5,770 bases of DNA from Desulfuromonadaceae bacterium (GTDB taxonomy: Bacteria > Desulfobacterota > Desulfuromonadia > Desulfuromonadales > Syntrophotaleaceae), in NCBI GenBank assembly GCA_021107335.1, contig JAIOSZ010000297.1, positions 1-5,770 of the forward strand. Reading direction: 5' to 3'. The notes under the pieces are model-generated. The model did not search any database, had not been told where the DNA came from, and saw only the letters and a program-made list of their open reading frames with translations. Positions 1 through 5,770 of this stretch are shown here, one piece after another. The position numbers and the translations under genes were made by a program. The first letter of the stretch is position 1; the number at the start of each line of letters is the position of its first letter.

Positions 1-528
1 TTTCTTTCATCAGGGCCGGACGCCGGGGTCGGTGAATTACGCCTTCCTGCTCGTCAGGCTGGTTCTTCCATCATGCCCGGTAAGGTTAATCCGGTAATTC
101 CGGAGGCGGTATCACAAGCGGCTATGCAGGTCATGGCTAATGATCAGGTCATTGCCCAGGCCTGCGCTATGGGGCACCTGGAACTTAACCCATTTTTGCC
201 ACTAGTGGCCGATGCTTTGCTCGGAAGTCTCGACTTGCTCGCTAACGCCTGCAGTATCTTCCGCCGTCATTGTGTAGAACATTTAGAGGCTGATGAGGCA
301 CGCTGTCGCCGTCATGTGGAAAACTCCACCGCCAGTGTTACCGCCTTGGTTTCATTGATCGGGTACGAGGAAGCGACCGCTCTGGCTCAGGCTTTAAGAA
401 ACGATAAGCAGAGTTTGCGAGAACTTGTCGTTGAACGAAAATTGGCCACGGCTGAAGAGTTCGATCAGATGGTTTCACCGGAAAGTGTTACCCGTTTGGG
501 AACTCCCCTCAAAAAGGAACAAAAATGA
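1..528 (+). CDS. aspA: Aspartate ammonia-lyase-like protein (aspartase/fumarase superfamily), C-terminal part, 5' truncated by window edge
   Basis: The frame is open from base 1 to a TGA at 526-528, giving 175 visible residues; the family is usually about 460-480 residues, so roughly the last third is present. Visible residues 21-31 read GSSIMPGKVNP, the superfamily signature on the mobile catalytic loop; by family knowledge the first Ser of the SS pair (visible residue 22) is the general base that deprotonates the substrate. The following VIPE and the later IGYEEA...LRELV...EEFD stretch match the C-terminal small domain of aspartase and class II fumarase. The Gln-Ala before GSS and the VIPE after it look more aspartase-like than fumarase-like, so the likely reaction is L-aspartate to fumarate plus ammonium in the cytoplasm; substrate identity is not proven. 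One oddity is SSGPD at residues 3-7, where SSGPR is usual. The stop overlaps the start of hydF, indicating a shared operon. Aspartase-like genes are known among hyd maturation genes in some bacteria. An internal ATG at 73 lies inside the signature and is not the start. Confidence 0.88.
   Translation, partial: FLSSGPDAGVGELRLPARQAGSSIMPGKVNPVIPEAVSQAAMQVMANDQVIAQACAMGHLELNPFLPLVADALLGSLDLLANACSIFRRHCVEHLEADEARCRRHVENSTASVTALVSLIGYEEATALAQALRNDKQSLRELVVERKLATAEEFDQMVSPESVTRLGTPLKKEQK
511..518 (+). promoter_or_regulatory. Ribosome binding site of hydF
   Basis: AAAAAGGA lies inside the last codons of the upstream lyase gene, with GGA 6 bases before the ATG at 525. It supports the 525 start and, with the ATGA stop/start overlap at 525-528, suggests translational coupling of the two genes. 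Confidence 0.7.
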
Positions 529-1772
529 AATCGACTCCCAAAGGATTACGCCTGCATATCGGTCTGTTTGGACGCCGTAACGTCGGAAAGTCATCGTTAC
601 TTAATGCCTTAACCCGGCAGGAAGTGTCGATCGTCTCAAATGTTGCAGGGACCACCACCGACGCGGTGGAAAAACCGATGGAATTGCTACCCATCGGACC
701 GGTGTTGTTTATTGATACCGCTGGTATCGATGATGTCGGAGCTCTTGGTGAAATGCGGGTGCAGAAAACCCAGCAGGTTTTTGATCGGGCCGATATCGGC
801 ATTATTGTGACCGAAGTTGGTGTCTGGGGTGATTTCGAGGAGGCGATCTTTGCGCAATTGCAGGAACGCACGACTCCAGTCATCGTCGTCTTTAATAAAA
901 CCGATTTGGGGGCACCCGATGCCACTCACATCGCCCGTCTTGACCAACTTGATGTACCCTGGGTGGCCGCTGCCGCTGAAAAAGGTGAAGGGGTGCTCGA
1001 TCTACGCGAGGCCTTGATTAGCACCGTTCCTGACGAATTCATCAACCCGCCGACTATCCTCGGTGATCTGGTGCCCTCTGGCGAGATGGCCGTGTTAGTT
1101 GTGCCCATCGATATGGAGGCCCCCAAGGGCCGGCTGATTTTGCCTCAAGTTCAATCTATTCGCGATATTCTCGACAACGATGCCTATTGCCTTGTGGTCA
1201 AGGAACGGGAGTTGCGCGATGCTTTGGACCGTCTTAAACGTCCGCCAGCGCTGGTCGTCACAGATTCCCAGGCCTTTCTAAAGGTCGGTGGTGATACGCC
1301 CGATGATATCAACATGACATCCTTCTCCATCCTTTTCGCTCGTTTTAAGGGGGATCTGGTTGCTTATGTACGCGGTACTATGGCTATTGAAAACCTAAAG
1401 CCTGGGGACCGGATTCTGGTTGCTGAATCTTGCGCCCATCATCCCATTGGCGAGGACATCGGTCGGGTTAAGTTGCCCCGTTGGTTGCAACAGTACGTTG
1501 GTGGGAAACTCGACTTCGTTCATATGCAGGGCCACGATTTCCCTGATGATCTTAGCTCCTTCAGCTTGGTAATCAATTGTGGTTCCTGCATGTGGAATCG
1601 CCGTGAGGTCCTGTCTCGTATCGTGCGCTGCCAGCAGGCAGGTGTGCCTACCAGTAACTACGGACTGACCATTGCTTATTCTCTGGGCATTTTCGAACGA
1701 GCGCTAAAACCTTTTCCTGCAGCTATGGATGCTTATCGGGAGTTGGGCGGTAGTGGAGCTATTATCGGGTGA
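525..1772 (+). CDS. hydF: [FeFe]-hydrogenase H-cluster maturation GTPase HydF
   Basis: A full-length 415-residue protein, the usual size for HydF. In the cytoplasm HydF acts as the GTPase and Fe-S scaffold that, with the radical-SAM enzymes HydE and HydG, builds the 2Fe subcluster and delivers it to apo-[FeFe]-hydrogenase. Visible parts: an N-terminal GTPase domain (about 1-170) with the P-loop GRRNVGKS at 16-23, a switch I AGTTTD at 41-46, DTAG at 64-67 and NKTD at 124-127; a middle dimerisation domain (about 175-265); and a C-terminal cluster domain with C303-A-H305, E310, and N351-C352-G-S-C355. The family motif is normally written CxH...HCxxC; here the second His is Asn351, while all three Cys are kept. 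E310 sits 7 residues after C303, the position I recall as a Glu ligand in a structurally studied HydF. The G5 region reads AAAAEKGEG, lacking the usual Ser. The start is fixed by the ATGA overlap with the upstream lyase and by a good Shine-Dalgarno. The stop (1770-1772) lies within the end of the convergent gene. No promoter of its own is seen, so it is probably expressed from upstream. Confidence 0.96.
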   Translation: MKSTPKGLRLHIGLFGRRNVGKSSLLNALTRQEVSIVSNVAGTTTDAVEKPMELLPIGPVLFIDTAGIDDVGALGEMRVQKTQQVFDRADIGIIVTEVGVWGDFEEAIFAQLQERTTPVIVVFNKTDLGAPDATHIARLDQLDVPWVAAAAEKGEGVLDLREALISTVPDEFINPPTILGDLVPSGEMAVLVVPIDMEAPKGRLILPQVQSIRDILDNDAYCLVVKERELRDALDRLKRPPALVVTDSQAFLKVGGDTPDDINMTSFSILFARFKGDLVAYVRGTMAIENLKPGDRILVAESCAHHPIGEDIGRVKLPRWLQQYVGGKLDFVHMQGHDFPDDLSSFSLVINCGSCMWNRREVLSRIVRCQQAGVPTSNYGLTIAYSLGIFERALKPFPAAMDAYRELGGSGAIIG

Positions 1773-4700
1773 TGTCCAGGCTTTGGGGAGAGCTGACTAC
1801 TGTGGCAGGACCCTTGGCTAGGTTGGCATATAAGTTATTCTTTTTAATAAGCTCAAGAATTTCCTCGGCCGGAATGGGAGGGCTGATTAAATAACCCTGG
1901 ATTTCATCGCAGCCTAAGGTTTTTAGAAATTCCATTTGGTCGTTGCGCTCCACTCCCTCGGCGATGACCTTGAGTCCCAGGCTATGGGCCAGCTCGACAA
2001 TGTGGCGGGCGATATTGGCTTCTCTTTTACTGAAGGGCAGATTTTGCACAAAAGCGCGATCGATTTTCAGATGATCGGCCGGAAAATCCTTCAGGTAACT
2101 GAGGGACGAAAAACCGGTGCCGAAATCGTCGATGGCGATGGTTACGCCGACGTCTCGCAGGCCCTGCAACATGCAGATCGATTCGTTGACATTGCTCATG
2201 ATCATAGTTTCGGTAATCTCCAGGTTTAGCTGGGACGCTTCCATACCTGTCTCCTGCAAGATGGAGCTGACCAATTCGATCAGGTTGGACTTTTGAAACT
2301 GCTGGCTCGAGACATTGACTCCCAGTCGCAGGGGCTGCAGTCCCCCGCCGTACCATTCCTTCAGCTGCCAGCAGGCTGCGCGCAGAATCCACTCTCCCAT
2401 GGGCACAATCAGGCCGGTTTCTTCCGCCAGCGGGATAAATACCGATGGTTCGATCATGCGGCCCGTCGGGTGATGCCAGCGCATCAGCGCTTCAAGGCCG
2501 ACGACCAGACCGCTTTGCAGTTCGATCTGTGGTTGGTAATAGACCCTTAATTCCTGTCGATCGATCACTTTGCGCAGACTGCTTTCCATGGCCATGCGCT
2601 CCAGGGCACGGGAGTTCATTGCCGAGCTGTATGGCTGATAGTTGTTCCGACCCAGATCCTTGGCCCGGTAGAGTGCCGTATCGGCATTTTTGGTCAGGCT
2701 CATGGCGTCCTGGCCATCTTTTGGGTAGAGGGCGATGCCTATACTGCCGCTGAGAAAGATTTCCTGGTCCTCCACCAAATAGGGCCATTCCAGCGCCTTG
2801 AGAATTTTATGGGCGATCATCTTGACCTCTTCTTCCCGGCTGATCTGGGTCAACAGAACATTAAACTCGTCGCCGCCGAAGCGACTGACCGTATCCGCCT
2901 GTCGCAGGCAGTTTTGCAGGCGCTTGGCAACCTCTTTCAGAATCGTATCTCCCGCTGCATGACCGAGGGTGTCGTTGACGCTTTTGAATCGATCCAGGTC
3001 GATGAATAGCAGAGCCACCTGTTCCTTGTTTCGCTCGGCACGGCGCAGGGCCTGTTGGATGCGGTCGGCAAATAGGATGCGGTTGGGCAGTTCGGTCAGC
3101 GGATCGTGAAAAGCCAGGTGTTTAATGGTCTCCTCGGCCTGCTTGCGTTTGCTGATGTCGAGTAAAGTGCCGATGATGGCCGGTCTGCCATCCCTGCTGC
3201 TTTGCCCGTTGAGAACTTCGACATGAATCAGTTCCCCTGTTTTTTTCAATCCTCGGAATTCATATTGCAGGTTATTGCCCGGAGTTCCTTTTAGTTGGTC
3301 AAGATTATGGGCTGACACCATGAGGCGATCGTCTGGATGGATGAGGTCGGGCAAGGTTAGCTTTTGAGTGATCTCCTGCTGGGGGTAACCGAAGATCTCT
3401 GCGAATCGTGGATTGACGTAGGTAAAACGATTGTCCTGGACGATAAAGACTCCGACCATGGTTTTTTCAATGAGAAAGCGGTATTTGGTTTCGGCGGTCT
3501 CGATATTATGAATCAATTGCTCGACCCGTTGACGGCGGGTGCGCTCTTCCTTGAGCTTTTTGTTGCTGGTAAAACTTTCCCAGCGATGTTGTGCCAGCAT
3601 ATCTTCGAGTTTCTCCGTGTTTTTTTCTTTAAGGCCCTCCAGCTTCTGGTAACTGTTCCTTAGGGCGTCCGCCGATTCTTTGAGGTTTTCATAGAGGCTT
3701 TTGCATTCGCTGGAGATTGCTGGCGGCCATTGGAGAACTTCGCGATTGCGCACTTTTTTCGGAAGGTTTTCCGACATTTCGGCCAGGTTCTGTAAGGGGC
3801 TTATGATGCGGCGGTCCAGGCGATAGAGTATGAATAGGGCGGGGATTGCCGGTAACAGCATGACCGTCAAACTCAAAATGATCATTTTCTGCAGATGCTG
3901 CTGGCGGTTGCCGTCCTGCGTTTGCAGGACGATTTTATAAGGGGCGTTACTTGATGCTGTTCCTCTTTTATCGGTCATGGGTGCCAGTTGGTGCTGGCCG
4001 GGCAGATAACAGAAAAGGTTCGTTGGGGTTAGCATTGACCTGTAGCCACGAAAGAGTTTACTGCCTACCGTGAGTTCTTGCCGATTGCTGATGATGATGC
4101 GCTGGTCAGAACCGAGCAGGAGAACGGATAGGCCGCTGTGATCGGCCGCTTTGTTGAGAACCTCTGCAAGATACCGACTGTCCAGGGTAGCGGCGGCAAA
4201 GCTGATTGTTTCACCCATTTTCAACGACACGCACAATAGTAGTGGAAAAGGTTGCTGGCCGAAGCCAGTTTTCTGATAGAAGAGGCGGGGTTTCTGTGCA
4301 GCGCTGTGACTTTCCCTCAGTTGCTGAACGGTCCGTTGCATGACCCGGCACAGTCGCTTGCTTGGTGGCAAATTATTTGCGTAAGCTACTGGCAAACCAT
4401 TACTATCTGCGATCCACAGCTGGGATATCGCTGGGGTCCGTTGCGTTAGCATGGTCAACTGTTTGGCGATCTGAGACGGAGATTTTTGTGGCAGGCCGGA
4501 CAATGTGTTGAGTTGATCAGAACAGTCCTGTTCAAGAATCGAAAGTTCCTGCTCCAGGTGCTCGCCGACGCTGAGTAGGCGATTTTCTAAGCCCGGGAGT
4601 AGAATGTCGTGGGGAGCTTGGGCGTTGAACAGTAGGATCAGAAAGGGCGGGACCAGGAAACAGCCTGCTAGAATATTCAATTCGCTTTCAAGAAAACTGA

Positions 4701-5157
4701 GGGAACCATGATTACGAAGATTGTAGTGTTTAAGTAGGGGGTAGAGAAGGGTGGCCAGCAGGGCGTTAAGGATGGCCATAAGGCTCTGGCTGACCATGGT
4801 TGGCATAACCGCAGGCCAGGTCATGCCTAACAAATGAACATCCAGCAAGTAGCGGAGCAACGAACCAAACAAACCCCAGAACAACAGATCGGTGAGCAGA
4901 AGGTTTTTTAAACCTCGATCTAGCAACATACCGACGACCCAGGCTTCCATCACCCACAACATGGATGCTATGGGGCTGGCTGAAAAGACCAGAGCATAGC
5001 TGTTGGCGACCATGGCCACCAAAAATCCCGGCCCGGTGCCCAGTAACCGGCAGGCCAGCAACACAGCGATACTCGCCGGAAGATAAACTCCGTCCGGCAG
5101 GAGCAGCAGGGCGAAGATATTGCCGGCCAAGGCGGCGATGCAAAGTAATCCCAACAT
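1762..5157 (-). CDS. Membrane sensor with periplasmic domain, HAMP-like, PAS, GGDEF and EAL domains (putative bifunctional diguanylate cyclase/phosphodiesterase)
   Basis: A 1131-residue protein predicted to make and/or degrade c-di-GMP at the inner membrane. Order: about seven hydrophobic segments (near 2-20, 23-40, 42-60, 62-79, 85-105, 112-142, 157-178); an extracytoplasmic region about 180-423 resembling a Cache-type sensor (ISQLWIADSNG at 244-254); a membrane segment 424-446; a short HAMP-like piece (ISPLQNLAE 452-460); a charged probable coiled coil about 488-556; a PAS domain about 557-668; GGDEF about 677-840; EAL about 855-1107. The cyclase site looks intact: HDPLTELPNR at 684-693, D720, N728 and GGDEF at 761-765, with an inhibitory-site RxxD (R752-D755) five residues upstream. 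The phosphodiesterase site also looks intact: E889-A-L, N948, E980, D1010-D1011, K1031, E1067, Q1087. Which activity dominates cannot be read from sequence. The ATG at 5157 is the first standard start in the frame; the frame stays open upstream only to a stop at 5203-5205, with just a CTG at 5172. The Shine-Dalgarno is weak (GGA, 8 bases before ATG). Its 3' end overlaps hydF by 11 bp. Confidence 0.93.
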   Translation of the reverse strand: MLGLLCIAALAGNIFALLLLPDGVYLPASIAVLLACRLLGTGPGFLVAMVANSYALVFSASPIASMLWVMEAWVVGMLLDRGLKNLLLTDLLFWGLFGSLLRYLLDVHLLGMTWPAVMPTMVSQSLMAILNALLATLLYPLLKHYNLRNHGSLSFLESELNILAGCFLVPPFLILLFNAQAPHDILLPGLENRLLSVGEHLEQELSILEQDCSDQLNTLSGLPQKSPSQIAKQLTMLTQRTPAISQLWIADSNGLPVAYANNLPPSKRLCRVMQRTVQQLRESHSAAQKPRLFYQKTGFGQQPFPLLLCVSLKMGETISFAAATLDSRYLAEVLNKAADHSGLSVLLLGSDQRIIISNRQELTVGSKLFRGYRSMLTPTNLFCYLPGQHQLAPMTDKRGTASSNAPYKIVLQTQDGNRQQHLQKMIILSLTVMLLPAIPALFILYRLDRRIISPLQNLAEMSENLPKKVRNREVLQWPPAISSECKSLYENLKESADALRNSYQKLEGLKEKNTEKLEDMLAQHRWESFTSNKKLKEERTRRQRVEQLIHNIETAETKYRFLIEKTMVGVFIVQDNRFTYVNPRFAEIFGYPQQEITQKLTLPDLIHPDDRLMVSAHNLDQLKGTPGNNLQYEFRGLKKTGELIHVEVLNGQSSRDGRPAIIGTLLDISKRKQAEETIKHLAFHDPLTELPNRILFADRIQQALRRAERNKEQVALLFIDLDRFKSVNDTLGHAAGDTILKEVAKRLQNCLRQADTVSRFGGDEFNVLLTQISREEEVKMIAHKILKALEWPYLVEDQEIFLSGSIGIALYPKDGQDAMSLTKNADTALYRAKDLGRNNYQPYSSAMNSRALERMAMESSLRKVIDRQELRVYYQPQIELQSGLVVGLEALMRWHHPTGRMIEPSVFIPLAEETGLIVPMGEWILRAACWQLKEWYGGGLQPLRLGVNVSSQQFQKSNLIELVSSILQETGMEASQLNLEITETMIMSNVNESICMLQGLRDVGVTIAIDDFGTGFSSLSYLKDFPADHLKIDRAFVQNLPFSKREANIARHIVELAHSLGLKVIAEGVERNDQMEFLKTLGCDEIQGYLISPPIPAEEILELIKKNNLYANLAKGPATVVSSPQSLDITR

Positions 5158-5176
5158 GATCGCAGTCCACAGAAGT

Positions 5177-5218
5177 GAGCGACCCGCCCAGGCTAGCTTG
5201 CCTTACAACCGGTCGCTC
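5177..5218 (-). repeat. 8-bp perfect inverted repeat (possible leader hairpin) upstream of the GGDEF-EAL gene
   Basis: GAGCGACC at 5177-5184 is the exact reverse complement of GGTCGCTC at 5211-5218, with 26 bases between. Inside the loop a smaller AGGC/GCCT pairing (5190-5193 with 5200-5203) is possible. If the leftward transcript starts near 5247, this hairpin lies in its leader and ends about 19 bases before the ATG, close to the weak ribosome binding site. No T-tract follows it on either strand, so it is not a classical terminator. It does not match the c-di-GMP riboswitch core sequences that I know. It could be an RNA control element or a protein operator; role unknown. Confidence 0.5.
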
Positions 5219-5253
5219 TGAAATATCAGATCAGGCAGAAAATGAGTTGCTTT

Positions 5254-5281
5254 AGTTTAACAGGCAGCAGGGTTCGGTCAA
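5254..5281 (-). promoter_or_regulatory. Tentative sigma-70 promoter for the GGDEF-EAL gene
   Basis: On the minus strand TTGACC (5276-5281, 5 of 6 to the -35 consensus) is followed after 16 bases by TAAACT (5254-5259, 4 of 6 to the -10 consensus). It would start RNA near 5247 and leave a leader of about 90 bases. It is the best pairing I found by eye in the divergent region but is weak. Confidence 0.3.
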
Positions 5282-5322
5282 TATCGCCGACCAGTGCAAA
5301 TTGAAAGGGTGACTATTGGCGG

Positions 5323-5352
5323 TTGGCAGCAAGTTCGCAAAAAGGGTATAAT
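5323..5352 (+). promoter_or_regulatory. Sigma-70 promoter for the secreted-protein gene, with overlapping sigma-54-like element
   Basis: TTGGCA (5323-5328, 5 of 6) and a perfect TATAAT (5347-5352) are separated by 18 bases, a strong housekeeping-type promoter. RNA would start near 5359, about 60 bases before the ATG at 5419. The same bases 5323-5339 also fit a sigma-54 site: TTGGCA, then GC placed so that the key GG (5325-5326) and GC (5337-5338) are exactly 10 bases apart, with one mismatch in the TTGC block (TCGC). The perfect -10 makes sigma-70 the first choice. Confidence 0.6.
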
Positions 5353-5369
5353 CAAAAAAACAGAAGGTT

Positions 5370-5381
5370 CCGCTTCCGCGG
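5370..5381 (+). repeat. Short hairpin CCGC-TTCC-GCGG in the 5' leader of the secreted-protein gene
   Basis: A 4-bp GC-only stem with a TTCC tetraloop, about 11 bases after the expected transcription start. It is short enough to occur by chance and no T-tract follows, so no function is assigned. Confidence 0.2.
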
Positions 5382-5407
5382 TTGCACTATCCTGGCTGAT
5401 CAAGCGC

Positions 5408-5413
5408 AAGGGA
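5408..5413 (+). promoter_or_regulatory. Ribosome binding site of the secreted-protein gene
   Basis: AAGGGA sits 5 bases before the ATG at 5419. It fixes the start of the rightmost gene in preference to later ATGs and to the opposing open frame on the minus strand. Confidence 0.65.
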
Positions 5414-5418
5414 AAATA

Positions 5419-5770
5419 ATGATTACTTATTCTAGATATCCAGCGGTTTTACTCCGGGTATTGCTTCAGATTCTGCTGTTGGCTCTTTTGCTGGTGCCGT
5501 CCAGTGGCTGGTCGGCTAAGAGTAGTGAGGAGTTTAATGTTGAAGGCGGTGGGGTGAAGAAGGAAAATCTTTTCAACCTGTTTTTCGGAGCAGCGCCTCT
5601 GATGCCAACCCAGCATGGCACTGTCATTGTCGAAGCTTATCATGACAAGAATGACAATCGGTTACGCGATGTCGGTGAGGAGATTCTCGATCAGGTTGTG
5701 GTTTGTATTGTTGAAGAAATCACTTATCCAGTCCCGGCATTTATTCCTGGTTTGGATAATGGTATGAACT
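5419..5770 (+). CDS. Secreted protein with SdrD_B-like domain, N-terminal part, 3' truncated by window edge
   Basis: The frame is open from the ATG to the right edge (117 residues visible) with no stop. The N-terminus is a typical Sec signal peptide: Arg at 6 and 13, a long Leu-rich core about 14-26, and a likely signal peptidase I site after W-S-A (cleavage after residue 33); no lipobox Cys is present. After a polar linker comes GTVIVEAYHD...N.N...D.GEEILDQVVV from residue 67. D76-x-N78-x-N80-x3-D84-x-G86-E87 follows the spacing of the SdrD_B/Cna-B-like calcium-binding strand motif (D-x-N-x-N-G-x2-D-x-G-E), with Arg in place of the usual Gly after N80. Such domains occur in cell-surface and exported proteins as stalk or adhesion modules, so a role outside the inner membrane is likely; the rest of the protein is unseen, so function stays open. 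A good promoter and Shine-Dalgarno precede it. It is divergent from the GGDEF-EAL gene, which may hint at c-di-GMP-linked surface biology. Confidence 0.75.
   Translation, partial: MITYSRYPAVLLRVLLQILLLALLLVPSSGWSAKSSEEFNVEGGGVKKENLFNLFFGAAPLMPTQHGTVIVEAYHDKNDNRLRDVGEEILDQVVVCIVEEITYPVPAFIPGLDNGMN

Noticed and set aside
509..1126. Open frames on the minus strand and in other plus frames within hydF (509-925, 687-947, 817-1017, 926-1126)
   Set aside because: They lie opposite or inside an unmistakable hydF, have no recognisable domain and no good ribosome binding site.
1835..1850. TTATT/AATAA inverted repeat around a T-run, possible terminator for hydF
   Set aside because: The stem is five A-T pairs only, it is within the coding sequence of the opposing gene, and it is too weak for an intrinsic terminator.
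1936..5170. Several open frames of 64-134 codons in other frames of the GGDEF-EAL gene (for example 2027-2392 minus, 2445-2753 plus, 4766-5170 minus)
   Set aside because: The long frame carries every catalytic motif; the others have biased compositions typical of shadow translation and no family resemblance.
5170..5172. CTG as an upstream start of the GGDEF-EAL protein
   Set aside because: CTG starts are rare, there is no good Shine-Dalgarno before it, and the ATG at 5157 already gives a sensible membrane segment.
5232..5268. CAGGCAG repeated at 5232-5238 and 5261-5267
   Set aside because: A seven-base repeat with two copies is compatible with chance; no third copy or symmetry supports an operator.
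5158..5418. c-di-GMP riboswitch (GEMM class) in the divergent region
   Set aside because: I looked on both strands for the conserved core pieces of the class I aptamer and did not find them in a workable order.
5449..5643. 64-codon open frame on the minus strand opposite the secreted-protein gene
   Set aside because: The plus frame has a promoter, Shine-Dalgarno, signal peptide and SdrD_B-like motif, while the minus frame shows none.

Overview
The window looks like chromosomal DNA of a free-living, anaerobic or facultative Gram-negative bacterium. The mix of [FeFe]-hydrogenase maturation genes, a long membrane-bound c-di-GMP enzyme and moderate GC would fit the Desulfuromonas/Pelobacter/Geobacter neighbourhood. 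That placement is an impression from gene content and protein style, not a phylogenetic result.

Layout: (1) Positions 1-528 (+) hold the C-terminal part of an aspartase/fumarase-superfamily ammonia-lyase, cut by the left edge. (2) Positions 525-1772 (+) hold hydF, the GTPase and Fe-S scaffold of [FeFe]-hydrogenase maturation, overlapping the lyase gene by 4 bp (ATGA). These two are the distal end of a hydrogenase-maturation operon that begins outside the window. (3) Positions 1762-5157 (-) hold a 1131-residue membrane sensor with HAMP-like, PAS, GGDEF and EAL parts. Its 3' end overlaps the 3' end of hydF by 11 bp, tail to tail. (4) Positions 5158-5418 are a divergent intergenic region. It holds a convincing sigma-70 promoter (with an overlapping sigma-54-like match) facing right, a tentative promoter facing left, and an 8-bp inverted repeat in the leader of the GGDEF-EAL gene. 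(5) Positions 5419 to the right edge (+) hold the start of a secreted protein with a signal peptide and an SdrD_B-like D-x-N-x-N-x3-D motif, cut by the right edge.

How the genes may work together: the lyase and HydF probably belong to one pathway. HydF carries the diiron precursor of the H-cluster, and an ammonia-lyase in the same operon could supply ammonium or simply link hydrogen metabolism to aspartate/fumarate. The GGDEF-EAL sensor belongs to a separate unit. It is divergent from the secreted protein, so a c-di-GMP-linked surface function is a reasonable but unproven guess. I see no tRNA, rRNA, CRISPR array, insertion sequence or phage feature. No clearly new system is evident. The more unusual points are the His-to-Asn change in the HydF cluster motif, the SSGPD variant in the lyase, the uncharacterised multi-membrane plus periplasmic input module of the c-di-GMP enzyme, and the overlapping convergent gene ends.
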